Notes under the pieces: model-generated
Seen by the model: the letters and a program-made list of their open reading frames with translations, nothing else
What the model was told of the DNA's origin: nothing
Database searches by the model: none
Shown: positions 17,628 through 26,461 of the stretch, piece after piece
Numbering within the stretch: position 1 is the first letter of the stretch
Layout of the letters: each line of letters starts with the position of its first letter
Made by a program: the position numbers and the translations under genes
Assembly (NCBI GenBank): GCA_945863035.1
Contig: CAMAZH010000004.1
Span: 1-64,000, forward strand
Reading direction: 5' to 3'
From: Chitinophaga pinensis
Lineage (GTDB): Bacteria > Bacteroidota > Bacteroidia > Bacteroidales > GCA-2748055
Length of the DNA: 64,000 nucleotides

Positions 17628-19477
17628 TTTCCTTTGTTTTCAAGTATATCAATGAATTTTGCTTTTAATTCGGAAATCATAAAAGGCAATCCCTGTACCT
17701 TATTGTACTGCTTATACTCGTACTGCGGAAATTTCGATCGCAGATACATAGCAAACTGCCCGAGGTTTAGCTCGCATATTACACGACTCTTTGCATACTT
17801 GAGAACCTCTTCGGTATTTTTGGGTAGGGGATTGATATAAGAGAACTGAGCCAGGCTTATTGATCTTCCTTCATGCTGCAGTTCCTTGACGGCACTATAG
17901 AGCGCCCCGTAGGTCCCTCCCCAACCGATTACCAGTAAGTCGGCATCCTTTTCGCCCAGAATCTCCTGATCGGCTATGTAATTTGCTACCCTGTCTACTT
18001 TCTCCTGGCGCAAGCCGACCATTATCTGGTGGTTGTATGGGTCATGAGAAACCTCGCCGGTTTTGTCAGCTTTTTCGAGCCCTCCAACTCTGTGACGCAT
18101 TCCTTCCTGACCAGGTACCGCCCACATGCGGGCTAGATTCTCAGGCTTGCGTATATAGGGCATGTAACCCTCATGGTTGTCTTTCACTTTCGGGGGATGA
18201 ATCTCCGGCATGTCTTTCATTTCAGGGATGTGCCATAATTCCGACCCGTTTGCCAGATACCCATCGGTAAGCAAAATCACTGGGGTCATATGCTCCAGCG
18301 ATAACTTGGCTGCCTCATAAGCAAATGAGAAACAATTGGCCGGTGTAGTGGCAGCAACGACGATTACAGGACTTTCCCCGCTTCGTCCATACAATGCCTG
18401 CAACAGATCGGCCTGTTCGGTTTTTGTAGGCAGACCGGTTGAGGGTCCTCCCCTTTGAACATTTACAATTACAATTGGCAGCTCGGTAATAACAGCAAGG
18501 CCGATTGCCTCGCCTTTAAGTGCAAGTCCGGGTCCTGAGGTGGAGGTCACCGCAAGCTTGCCCGTAAAGGAAGCACCAATCGCAGAGCAGATACCTGCGA
18601 TTTCATCTTCTGCCTGAAAGGTAATGGCCCCCAGATGTTTGCGGCCGGCCAGCTCCTGAAGAACCTCTGTGGCAGGAGTGATCGGGTAGGAGCCAAGGAA
18701 AAGCCCGCAGCCCGATTTCTCGGAGGCGGCTAGAAGTCCCCAGGCAGTTGCAATATTTCCGGTGATATTCCTGAACAGCCCTTTTTTATTTTTAGCGGGA
18801 TTAACCAAAAAGGTCGTCGACATTGCCTCAATCGTCTCGGCGTAGTTGTATCCCCCGCGAAGAACAGCGATATTGGCGTTGACCAGATCGGCGTTCTTCT
18901 TGAATTTTTTCTGTATGAAGTTCTCCCCAATAGTCAAATCCCGGTTAAACAACCAGAAGAGTATACCGGCAACAAACTGATTTTTTGTTTTATCGGCGGT
19001 TTTTGCATCCAAACCAAACTCTTTTACCGTCGAACGGGTGAGGGAAGTTATGGGTGCCTTAACAATATTGTAGCCTTCCAGAGATCCGTCGTTTAAGGGA
19101 TCCTCAATATATTCGGCCTTTTTGTAATTCTTCTGGTCAAAGTTGTCTATGTCGATGATGACCGTTGCTCCAGGCTTAAGCCATTTCATGTTGGTTTTGA
19201 GAGCCGCAGGGTTCATAGCTACCAACACGTCAGCCAGATCGCCGGGTGTGGTAACATCTTTATGGCCTATATGAACCTGGTATCCCGATACGCCGGCAAC
19301 GGTTCCTTGCGGGGCACGGATCTCGGAGGGATAATCGGGGAAAGTAGAAAGGTCATTACCCACAAACGCTGAGGTGTCGGAAAACTGACTTCCGGTTAAC
19401 TGCATGCCATCGCCCGAATCACCTGCAAACTTAACAACAACATCCTCCAATTCGATAATTCTTGGATTTTTGCTCAT
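17624..19477 (-). CDS. korA: 2-oxoacid:ferredoxin oxidoreductase, fused gamma-alpha subunit
   Basis: A 617-residue protein in which the gamma domain (about 1-200, FAGDSGDGMQLTGS near 15, APQGTVAGVSGYQVHIG) precedes the alpha pyrimidine-binding domain (from about 225, GSYPITPATEVLQELAG, then QAEDEIAGICSAIGASF and TSGPGLALKGE). This gamma-alpha order is the common arrangement of 2-oxoglutarate oxidoreductases in Bacteroidota. It makes reduced ferredoxin in the anaerobic or reductive TCA branch. It is first in its operon, with a well-formed promoter at 19577-19607, and is followed by korB. Confidence 0.92.
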   Translation of the reverse strand: MSKNPRIIELEDVVVKFAGDSGDGMQLTGSQFSDTSAFVGNDLSTFPDYPSEIRAPQGTVAGVSGYQVHIGHKDVTTPGDLADVLVAMNPAALKTNMKWLKPGATVIIDIDNFDQKNYKKAEYIEDPLNDGSLEGYNIVKAPITSLTRSTVKEFGLDAKTADKTKNQFVAGILFWLFNRDLTIGENFIQKKFKKNADLVNANIAVLRGGYNYAETIEAMSTTFLVNPAKNKKGLFRNITGNIATAWGLLAASEKSGCGLFLGSYPITPATEVLQELAGRKHLGAITFQAEDEIAGICSAIGASFTGKLAVTSTSGPGLALKGEAIGLAVITELPIVIVNVQRGGPSTGLPTKTEQADLLQALYGRSGESPVIVVAATTPANCFSFAYEAAKLSLEHMTPVILLTDGYLANGSELWHIPEMKDMPEIHPPKVKDNHEGYMPYIRKPENLARMWAVPGQEGMRHRVGGLEKADKTGEVSHDPYNHQIMVGLRQEKVDRVANYIADQEILGEKDADLLVIGWGGTYGALYSAVKELQHEGRSISLAQFSYINPLPKNTEEVLKYAKSRVICELNLGQFAMYLRSKFPQYEYKQYNKVQGLPFMISELKAKFIDILENKGK

Positions 19478-19576
19478 AGCTGAACTAAATTATAAAATTG
19501 ATTACACAACAAATAATCGAGAATTTATGAGTTCTCGCCTTCATTTTCACCAAAAAACGACAACTTTAACACGATT

Positions 19577-19607
19577 CAAAGTTATCTGATTAAAAATCAA
19601 ATACAAA
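19577..19607 (-). promoter_or_regulatory. Promoter of korAB
   Basis: On the minus strand, TTTG (19607-19604), a 19-base spacer and TAACTTTG (19584-19577) match both boxes and the spacing of the Bacteroidota primary promoter. Transcription would begin near 19570, giving a leader of about 93 bases. The divergent gap 19478-19890 otherwise holds only the promoter of the carbonic anhydrase gene. Confidence 0.75.
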
Positions 19608-19773
19608 TTTAAGTTTTTAAGGAGGACATGCTTAAAAACAAAGCTGTTTTAATTAACAATTAATGATGGAAACCGTTCAGTTGAAATCACGAATAAGTGT
19701 TGCCACAAGTCATATCCATTTTTCCGAATCGTTACAGATCATTTTTTGGGGTGCAGGTTTCAATAAAGTTCTT

Positions 19774-19781
19774 TACTTTTG
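19774..19781 (+). promoter_or_regulatory. -7 box of the gamma carbonic anhydrase gene
   Basis: TACTTTTG fits TAnnTTTG exactly. The nearest TTTG (19745-19748) is 25 bases upstream, longer than the usual 19-21, so the -33 element is doubtful. Transcription from about 19787 leaves a leader of about 104 bases and makes the in-frame ATG at 19786 an unlikely start. Confidence 0.5.
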
Positions 19782-19890
19782 ACGATTGGATCCGCCACGA
19801 AAGGAAAGTTTTGTTCCGCAAGACATTGTTGTTACGAGCAACATTGTATTCAGATCCGACTCAATTGTTTCATTCTTAAATTCTAAAAAT

Positions 19891-20403
19891 ATGGCCCTTA
19901 TAAAATCTGTTCGAGGTTTCACACCCGTGTTTGGCGGAAACTGCTTTTTGGCCGAAAATGCAACCATTATTGGCGATGTAATTATGGGGGACGATTGCTC
20001 GGTTTGGTTTAACACCGTTCTCAGGGGAGATGTGAACTCCATACGCATCGGGAACAAGGTGAATATTCAGGACGGAAGTGTTCTGCATACCCTGTATCAA
20101 AAATCGGTAGTGGAGATCGGCGATAATGTTTCAGTAGGGCATAATGTGATCATCCATGGGGCCTGCATAAAAAGCAACGTGCTGCTCGGTATGGGGTCGA
20201 TTATTCTCGATCATGCTGTGATCGGTGAAAACTCGATTATTGCAGCAGGTGCCGTAGTGCTTGACGGTACCATTGTTGAACCCGGCAGCATTTATGCAGG
20301 GATCCCCGCACGAAGGGTGAAAAGCATAGACCCGGAGCAAAGTCGCGAAATGATAGCGAAAATCGCGAACAATTATTTGTTTTATTCGGAGTGGTACAGG
20401 TAA
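19891..20403 (+). CDS. Gamma-class carbonic anhydrase-like protein (YrdA family)
   Basis: A 170-residue left-handed beta-helix protein with hexapeptide repeats from about residue 24 to 155. The three metal-ligand histidines of gamma carbonic anhydrases are present: H66 in DGSVLHT, H84 and H89 in GHNVIIHG; so are the helix residues of LRGDVNSI. It probably binds zinc or iron and hydrates CO2, but some family members are inactive and serve other roles. The start at 19891 begins with the family's usual MALIKSVRG; an upstream ATG at 19786 would add 35 residues of non-conserved leader. Convergent with murI. Confidence 0.85.
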   Translation: MALIKSVRGFTPVFGGNCFLAENATIIGDVIMGDDCSVWFNTVLRGDVNSIRIGNKVNIQDGSVLHTLYQKSVVEIGDNVSVGHNVIIHGACIKSNVLLGMGSIILDHAVIGENSIIAAGAVVLDGTIVEPGSIYAGIPARRVKSIDPEQSREMIAKIANNYLFYSEWYR

Positions 20404-20447
20404 GGGATTTTGGGAATACCTGTCTTCCCGGCGGATTCTTGGTTTAC

Positions 20448-20463
20448 CTGATCTATTGATCAG
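20448..20463. terminator. Small palindromic hairpin between convergent genes
   Basis: CTGATC-TATT-GATCAG, a 6-pair stem with a 4-base loop, lies in the 90-base gap between the carbonic anhydrase gene and murI. It has no T-run next to it, so terminator function is uncertain. Confidence 0.3.
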
Positions 20464-20493
20464 AACTATAAAGTTTGACGGATTTTCAATTCT

Positions 20494-21309
20494 TTAGTTT
20501 TCCTCCTTAAGACTGACCTTGTTCAAATCAATCTTTTCACCAAAAAACATACGGGCTATGATTTCGAAATAGTCGGTATGGTCGGACACGTAAAATTCAT
20601 GCCCTGAAGCTTTGTCGGTTCGAAGCAATTGCTTTTGAACCAGTTCGTCCCGAAGTTTCTCGGCAACAATTTTCGCACTGTCGATAACATTCACGTTAAA
20701 GTTGAAGAAACGGCTGATCTGGTTTTTAATGATTGGGTAGTGGGTACATCCCAGTATCAAGCTGTCGATATCCTGAAGCTCTTTCCTGGATAAGTAAGAA
20801 CGCACAATAGCGTTTGAGATATCGTCAAAAATAAAACCTTCTTCGATCATTGGAACCAAAAGCGGGGTAGCAAGGGAGGAAACCTCAATGGATGGATTCA
20901 GGCTGGTTATGCCATTCTGATAGGTCCCCGAATTAATTGTGGCTTTTGTACCAATAACCCCGATATTCTTTGTCTCGATTTCACTGGTTACATAATCAAT
21001 AACAGGATCAATAACGTTCATTACCAGAGCCCTGTCGCCCGCGAACTTCTGCACCTCAAGAAAAGCATTTGCGGAAGCGGAATTGCAGGCAATGAGTATC
21101 ACTTTACATCCCTTATCAAGAAGAAACTTTGTGATTCCAATGGAATAATTGATTATCGTTTCCTTTGACTTGTCGCCATAGGGCAAATGTGCTGTGTCGC
21201 CAAAATAAATCATCCTCTCGGAAGGCAAGGCTGATCTTATTGCTGCGGCAACAGTAAGCCCGCCAACACCCGAATCGAAAAGACCAATTGGAGAATTTGC
21301 GACGGTCAT
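20494..21309 (-). CDS. murI: Glutamate racemase
   Basis: MurI makes D-glutamate for peptidoglycan. The 271-residue enzyme has IGLFDSGVGGLTV at 8-20 and the two catalytic cysteines, C75 in IACNSASAN and C188 in LGCTHYP. GDTAHLPYG (37-45) is also diagnostic. It is the last gene of the envelope operon that includes uppS, bamA and two skp-like genes. A hairpin at 21329-21360 separates it from the second skp gene, so part of its expression may be independent. Confidence 0.95.
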   Translation of the reverse strand: MTVANSPIGLFDSGVGGLTVAAAIRSALPSERMIYFGDTAHLPYGDKSKETIINYSIGITKFLLDKGCKVILIACNSASANAFLEVQKFAGDRALVMNVIDPVIDYVTSEIETKNIGVIGTKATINSGTYQNGITSLNPSIEVSSLATPLLVPMIEEGFIFDDISNAIVRSYLSRKELQDIDSLILGCTHYPIIKNQISRFFNFNVNVIDSAKIVAEKLRDELVQKQLLRTDKASGHEFYVSDHTDYFEIIARMFFGEKIDLNKVSLKEEN

Positions 21310-21328
21310 GATGATTGTTTTTAAAGAT

Positions 21329-21360
21329 GAAGACCATTCTGAGATTTCAAAATGGTCTTC
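21329..21360 (-). terminator. Hairpin between skp and murI
   Basis: A perfect 10-pair stem GAAGACCATT (21329-21338) / AATGGTCTTC (21351-21360) with a 12-base loop. On the minus strand it lies after the skp stop and 20 bases before the murI start. No proper T-run follows, so it may be a partial terminator or an RNA-stability element. Confidence 0.45.
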
Positions 21361-21380
21361 TATAGTATAAACTCAGGTTA

Positions 21381-21896
21381 TTAAGGAAGCTTAAGCTTAT
21401 CCTTCACCATTGGGTAGATATCAAGACTCTTTTCGGAGACATAAATCGGATTTTTTCCGCTAACATCGAAAACATAAATCAGATCGAGTTCCTGGCCGAT
21501 TTCCTTAACAGTAGCCTCAAGCTTTTTCATGATTCCTGCAAGAAGATCGGACTGAAGCTTCTGCAATTTTTCTCCTGCAAGCTGCTGAAATGCCTCAAGA
21601 TTCTGCTGCATGCTCTGGAGTTCCGAAATTTTGCTCTGAAGAATCAGCGAGTCCATACCAACCTGATTTTCCATAAGCTCGTTGTACTTGCGGTTAAACT
21701 CAACCTGAAGCGTTTCTTCCTGATTGGCATATTTTTCGTTAATCTTTTTCAGACTGTCCAGTGACTGGTTGTATTCGGGCATAGCAATCAGAACATTCTG
21801 CATATTGAGATGGCCGAATTTCAAATTCTGAGCATTTACAAATGCGCCCGAGAAGGCAATGGTAATCAACAAACAAAGCACATAAAACTTTTTCAT
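21381..21896 (-). CDS. skp: OmpH/Skp-family periplasmic chaperone (second copy)
   Basis: A 171-residue protein with a clear signal peptide (about 1-22, ending VNAQ), then the Skp start NLKFGHLNMQNVL, a long helical hairpin rich in Gln, Glu, Leu and Lys (about 45-125), and a beta-strand return with LIYVFDVSGKNPIYVS. Skp trimers hold unfolded outer-membrane proteins in the periplasm for BamA. It is a diverged tandem paralogue of the gene just upstream. Both follow bamA in one operon. Confidence 0.88.
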   Translation of the reverse strand: MKKFYVLCLLITIAFSGAFVNAQNLKFGHLNMQNVLIAMPEYNQSLDSLKKINEKYANQEETLQVEFNRKYNELMENQVGMDSLILQSKISELQSMQQNLEAFQQLAGEKLQKLQSDLLAGIMKKLEATVKEIGQELDLIYVFDVSGKNPIYVSEKSLDIYPMVKDKLKLP

Positions 21897-21930
21897 TCTA
21901 TCGGGTTTAAATTTTTACAAAAGTATATAA

Positions 21931-22446
21931 TTAATTAGTATATCCTAACTTAGCCAGAACCTCGTCGCTTTTGTTGTATTTGGCGTTCTCATATAGTATT
22001 CCAGCTCCTGCGGCCGTGTCGAAAATCACCGCATAGGCACCTTCGATGGCCATTTCCTTAACCACCTTGTAAATTTCGTCCTGTATAGGTTTAACCAATT
22101 CCTGGCGTTTCTGGAAAACAGCTCCCTCAGCACCGAAGTATTTTTTCTGAAGATCTTTGATTTCCTTTTCTTTGGCCATTATTTCATCCTCTTTTTTTGT
22201 TTTCTGATCTTCCGTCAGAAGCACTTTTTCTTTTTGGAAGTCTTTGTAAATCTTATCAACCTCCTGATACTTGGTCTCGATTTCCTTCTGGTATTCCGCG
22301 GAAATTTTGTCAACCTGTTCCTGAGCTGCCTTATAGGTTGGGATACGGTTTAGAATATATTCAGTATCGACAAAGGCAAATTTTTGTGCAAAACTGGTTC
22401 CTGCAAAAAGGAACGCGATGATAATAAACAAAACTGACTTTTTCAT
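21931..22446 (-). CDS. skp: OmpH/Skp-family periplasmic chaperone (first copy)
   Basis: A 171-residue secreted protein. Signal peptide about 1-20 (MKKSVLFIIIAFLFAG, cleaved after SFA), then QKFAFVDTEYILNRIP, which matches the Skp body strand, a Lys/Glu-rich coiled-coil arm (about 45-115) and the closing segment YAVIFDTAAGAGILY. It starts 25 bases after the bamA stop. The two copies share length and plan but differ along the whole arm, so they may serve different client sets or form mixed trimers. Confidence 0.9.
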   Translation of the reverse strand: MKKSVLFIIIAFLFAGTSFAQKFAFVDTEYILNRIPTYKAAQEQVDKISAEYQKEIETKYQEVDKIYKDFQKEKVLLTEDQKTKKEDEIMAKEKEIKDLQKKYFGAEGAVFQKRQELVKPIQDEIYKVVKEMAIEGAYAVIFDTAAGAGILYENAKYNKSDEVLAKLGYTN

Positions 22447-22471
22447 GACGTAAAGTTTTTAATTAAACAAT

Positions 22472-24985
22472 CTAAAATTGCTGTCCGATTGTAAAGTGGA
22501 AGTTTGGGCCGCTGTTGCCGTACTGTGCATTGGGTATCTCGTCGAAGCCATAACCCCAGTCGATACCCAGTAACCCGAACATTGGGAGGAAGGCCCTTAG
22601 CCCGACTCCAAGAGAACGTTTTACAAGGAAGGGGTTGTAGTCGTCGATTGAATACCATGCATTACCGGCCTCCGCAAACACAAGCCCGAATATGGTGGCC
22701 TGTGGGTTAAGGGAGAACGGGTAACGAAGCTCCAACGTTAGTTTCTCATAAACGTTGCCCGATTTTGTGTCATTTACCCTCGGTGTTAAAGAACTATTTG
22801 AGTACCCTCTCAGAGCAATGGTTTCGTAACCGTAAATATTATACCCGGTAAGACCGTCTCCTCCCAGATCAAAGCCCTCAAACGGTGAAGGACCAATATC
22901 CTGATTGTAGAAACCTTTGTATCCAAAATGGGCTCTTGTGTACAATACCAAATTCCCTGCCAAAGTTGTATACCAGTCGGCTTTAAATTTCCATTTGTGG
23001 TATTCCACCCATTTATATTTCTCTTCCTGACTTGTGACGGTGCTGAAATCCTTCCCGGTAATGCGGGAGAACGGAGGGGTGAGCTGCAGTGACAAGTTGA
23101 AGGTTGATCCGTTTCTCGGGAATATGGGGGAGCTGACCGAGTTTCTGCCAAAGGTTGATGAAAAGCTCAGGTTGTTCGAATTCCCGTTTGTGAAAAGAAA
23201 ATACCCTGTATAGTCTTTGAGACTGTATCGTTGGAAACTAAACTCATTGTAGAGAGTGAAAAAGTCATCCGGCCAGGTGAGTCGCTTTCCTAAACCTATC
23301 GAAGCCCCGGTCATTTTCATATACTGATCTTTTTCCACACTGCTGTAATAGCCGTAAGAACTGTTCATCTTTGTGCGATAGAGGGAAACCGAGAATGAAT
23401 TTGGTTTCTTCCCCCCAAACCAGGGTTCTATGAACGACAGGTTGTACGATTGGTAATATTTCCCATTCGATTGTGCCCTGATACTTACTGTCTGTCCATC
23501 GCCGGTTGGGATTGGCCTCCATGATTTACCGTTGAGGATGTTGCGGGCCGAGAAGTTTGTGAATCTCAATCCCACGGTACCAACCAACATTCCGTAACCC
23601 CATCCGCCTGATACCTCAAACTGGTTGTTCGACTTTTCAACGAGTTTGTAGCGGATGTCAACGGTTCCGTTGGCAGGATCGGGAATGGGCTCAGGCTCGA
23701 TTTGTTCCGGATCGAAATGCCCGAGGTTTGCAAGTTCCCTTACCGTACGGATGATATCCGACTTGCTGAAAAGATCTCCGGGCTTTGTGCGAATCTCCCG
23801 GCGAATCACATGTTCGTTGGTGACCTCGTTTCCTTCAATAATAATGTTGTTAATGTTGGCAGGCTTGCCTTCGTAGACGCGCATCTCGAAATCGATGGTG
23901 TCGTTGTTGATTCTCACCTCAATAGGGCTTATGTCTGAAAAAAGGTATCCGTAATCGAGATAAAGGGAGTTTACAGCATCCTCATCGTTAAGCAATCGCT
24001 TGTCAAGCAACACCTGATCGAACACATCCCCCTTCTTAACCCCAAGTACTTTGTTCAGGACCTCTTCAGGGTATTTTGTGGCGCCTATCCAGATGATATC
24101 CCCAAAATAGTACTTATTTCCCTCGAAAATGTTGATGTGCAGATTTATCCTTTCCGCAGAGATCCTACTGATGGAATCACTAAGAATTTTGGCATCGCGG
24201 TAACCGTTCTCGTTGTAAAATTCCAGAAGCTTATCCTTGTCCTCTTTGAAATCATTTTTAATCATTTTGGAAGGCTTGAAAATGTTGTAATCACGCCCCT
24301 TCGTCTTTTTCAAGACTTTTCTGAGCTTCTTCTCAGGGAAAACGGTATTGCCGGTAAAAAGCACATCCTCGATCTTTACTTTCCCGTTCTTATCCACATT
24401 CGCTTCCAATTGTACCATATTAACACGGATGGAGTCGGGAATCTCCTGTATGGTAATACTGGTATTCAAAAAGCCTTTTTCCACGTAGTGTTCGCGGATA
24501 ATTCTGCGAATGGTGTTCAGAATATCATCGGTAACCTGACTCCCGTTGCGGATATTCAGTTTGTCCATAAGATCCTGGGTCTCTGATTTTTTTATACCGT
24601 TAATGACGAGCTTTGTCATTCGGGGCCGCTCTTTCAGGAAAATATCAAGCCATATCTTGCCTTTTTCGATTTTTGTTGCCGTAATTTTCACATCGGAAAA
24701 CAAGCCTTGGGTCCAAAATTTCTGTATCACCTTTGTTACTTCATCCCCGGGCACGGTAATTTTCTCACCAACCTGCAAGCCGGATAGACTAACAAGTACT
24801 TCTTTTTGCAGAAACTGGACCCCTGAAATGCTCACATCCGCGATCTCGTACTCCTTTGCGTTGGAATAGTCGAGAACCGGCAGTGCGTTATAGTTTATGA
24901 GAGTGTCCTTAATAATGGTGTCCTGTGAAAAACTTTCGAAGACAATGGAAAAAAGAACAAAAAGGACAAGTGGAAATTTATACAT
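22472..24985 (-). CDS. bamA: Outer-membrane protein assembly factor BamA (Omp85)
   Basis: The 837-residue protein inserts beta-barrel proteins into the outer membrane. It has a signal peptide (about 1-20, ending SFSQD), POTRA repeats over about 47-425 (for example FKEDKDKLLEFYNENGYRD and VYEGKPANINNIIIEGNEVT), and a C-terminal 16-strand-type barrel that ends in Phe (TIGQQF), the usual assembly signal. Barrel landmarks LRGYSN and FGLVFAEAGNAW are visible. It lies 5 bases after uppS and before two skp genes, matching the common Bacteroidota order. No other Bam subunits are nearby. Confidence 0.94.
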   Translation of the reverse strand: MYKFPLVLFVLFSIVFESFSQDTIIKDTLINYNALPVLDYSNAKEYEIADVSISGVQFLQKEVLVSLSGLQVGEKITVPGDEVTKVIQKFWTQGLFSDVKITATKIEKGKIWLDIFLKERPRMTKLVINGIKKSETQDLMDKLNIRNGSQVTDDILNTIRRIIREHYVEKGFLNTSITIQEIPDSIRVNMVQLEANVDKNGKVKIEDVLFTGNTVFPEKKLRKVLKKTKGRDYNIFKPSKMIKNDFKEDKDKLLEFYNENGYRDAKILSDSISRISAERINLHINIFEGNKYYFGDIIWIGATKYPEEVLNKVLGVKKGDVFDQVLLDKRLLNDEDAVNSLYLDYGYLFSDISPIEVRINNDTIDFEMRVYEGKPANINNIIIEGNEVTNEHVIRREIRTKPGDLFSKSDIIRTVRELANLGHFDPEQIEPEPIPDPANGTVDIRYKLVEKSNNQFEVSGGWGYGMLVGTVGLRFTNFSARNILNGKSWRPIPTGDGQTVSIRAQSNGKYYQSYNLSFIEPWFGGKKPNSFSVSLYRTKMNSSYGYYSSVEKDQYMKMTGASIGLGKRLTWPDDFFTLYNEFSFQRYSLKDYTGYFLFTNGNSNNLSFSSTFGRNSVSSPIFPRNGSTFNLSLQLTPPFSRITGKDFSTVTSQEEKYKWVEYHKWKFKADWYTTLAGNLVLYTRAHFGYKGFYNQDIGPSPFEGFDLGGDGLTGYNIYGYETIALRGYSNSSLTPRVNDTKSGNVYEKLTLELRYPFSLNPQATIFGLVFAEAGNAWYSIDDYNPFLVKRSLGVGLRAFLPMFGLLGIDWGYGFDEIPNAQYGNSGPNFHFTIGQQF

Positions 24986-24990
24986 ACTGT

Positions 24991-25746
24991 TTAGTTAACT
25001 GATTCACTATTAATTTGCTCGCTGATTTTCCCAAATCTTCTTTCTCGCTTTTGAAAATCCACGATTGCATCGAAGAAATGTTCCTTGCGAAAATCAGGCC
25101 AAAGAATGTCTGTAAAATACAATTCCGCATAGGCTATCTGCCAAAGCAGGAAATTGCTGATCCTGTATTCCCCACTCGTGCGGATAAGAAGTTCGGGATC
25201 GGGTAAATCTGCGGTTGTGAGGTATTGCGAAAATGAATCACAACCCAGCTCATTAACCTGGATTTTATTATTCTTCACATCCTGAGCCAGTTTTCTCATG
25301 GCGTTGAGAATCTCCCAACGTCCGCTGTAACTAAGAGCAAGAACGAGGTTTAGCCCATTATTATTGCGGGTTTTCTCAATTGCTGCGGATAATTGTTTTT
25401 GAACGTCTTCGGGAAGACTTTCGGTATCACCGATAATGTGGAGGGAAACATTGTTCTCCAGAAGGGAGTCGAGTTCCTTTTCGATAGTGTTTATCAGGAG
25501 CGACATGAGGGCATTGACTTCCTCTCTGGGCCGGTTCCAGTTTTCGGTTGAAAATGCATAAAGGGTAAGATATTGAATACCCAGCTCTGAGGCTGCCTCA
25601 ACGGTTTGACGAACCGCCAGCACACCGTTCTGATGCCCGAAAATCCTCGAATTTCCTTTTCTCTGTGCCCAACGGCCATTGCCATCCATAATCACGGCTA
25701 CGTGAATCGGAAGTTTCTCTTTGTTTATACTGTCAATAGTTGCCAT
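24991..25746 (-). CDS. uppS: Undecaprenyl diphosphate synthase
   Basis: UppS, a cis-prenyltransferase, extends farnesyl diphosphate with isopentenyl units to make the C55 lipid carrier for peptidoglycan and O-antigen sugars. The 251-residue enzyme has the catalytic D21 in VIMDGNGRWAQ, the FGHQNG loop, LYAFSTENW, and the C-terminal block starting RTSGEYRISNFLLWQ. Length is normal. It is in the operon between a DUF6089-type gene and bamA. Confidence 0.95.
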   Translation of the reverse strand: MATIDSINKEKLPIHVAVIMDGNGRWAQRKGNSRIFGHQNGVLAVRQTVEAASELGIQYLTLYAFSTENWNRPREEVNALMSLLINTIEKELDSLLENNVSLHIIGDTESLPEDVQKQLSAAIEKTRNNNGLNLVLALSYSGRWEILNAMRKLAQDVKNNKIQVNELGCDSFSQYLTTADLPDPELLIRTSGEYRISNFLLWQIAYAELYFTDILWPDFRKEHFFDAIVDFQKRERRFGKISEQINSESVN

Positions 25747-25761
25747 AATTCAAAATTCCAT

Positions 25762-26457
25762 CTAATCATAAGCAGGGCAATCTTCCCTGAAATTGAAGAT
25801 TTTATAGCTGATAAAAATTCCTGCAAAGGTATACCAGTCTTTGTTACCAAACAAAGCTTTATTGGATTCCGTTGCAATATTTGTTTGCCCATCGATTGCG
25901 CTATCGCTAAAGGTCTTTCGCACAGACATTTCAGCCCCCGCACTCAACTTTCTTGTGAGGTTGAACTTGTATCCCATGCCAAAGGGTAAAGTTAGGTGAT
26001 TTTTCGCCTCCGGTGTGCTCGAGCTCAGGAGAAAATTGTATGACAGGCCGGTGGAAAGGTAAAGCGACTGGTTCAGTTTTCGGTTGGCAGTTTTATAGGG
26101 AATAAAATTGATCTCGTAATTGGCGGCTATGTCAATAAAAGTGGCGTCGAAACGAGCGTTTAGCGACTCAACATACGGGTCGCCATATCCGTTGGTTTCT
26201 CCCTTGAGGGAATGGTAAATGGCGCTAAGGCGAATGGAATTGCGAGCCTCGAAATTATAGCGATAAATAGGGCCCACGGCTAATCCCGGCAGATAAAAGT
26301 TTTTATTGGGATTCAAATCCCCCTTGTAAAAAGATGTGCCCGAGAAGATCCCGAAATCAGATTTTCTTTGTGAGTAGGACAGGGTAGGGAAAAAGAAAAA
26401 CAGAGCAAGAATAAAGGATATTCTGCTCTTATAGCTGAAATTTTTTACGGTAAAAAT
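25762..26457 (-). CDS. Outer-membrane beta-barrel protein, DUF6089 type (second copy)
   Basis: A predicted small beta-barrel: a signal peptide (KNFSYKSRISFILALFFFF, cleaved after LSYSQ), then RKSDFGIFSGTSFYKGDLNP and alternating amphipathic strands. No ATG, GTG or TTG lies between the upstream gene's stop (26462) and the signal peptide. The best-placed start is an ATT at 26457, four bases after that stop. Alternatives are ATGs inside the upstream gene at 26562 or 26625, or a GTG at 26535, which would put 26-56 unlikely residues before the signal peptide. A sequencing frameshift or a noncanonical start is possible. Function unknown; the gene sits upstream of uppS and bamA. Confidence 0.75.
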   Translation of the reverse strand: MFTVKNFSYKSRISFILALFFFFPTLSYSQRKSDFGIFSGTSFYKGDLNPNKNFYLPGLAVGPIYRYNFEARNSIRLSAIYHSLKGETNGYGDPYVESLNARFDATFIDIAANYEINFIPYKTANRKLNQSLYLSTGLSYNFLLSSSTPEAKNHLTLPFGMGYKFNLTRKLSAGAEMSVRKTFSDSAIDGQTNIATESNKALFGNKDWYTFAGIFISYKIFNFREDCPAYD

Positions 26458-26461
26458 ATCC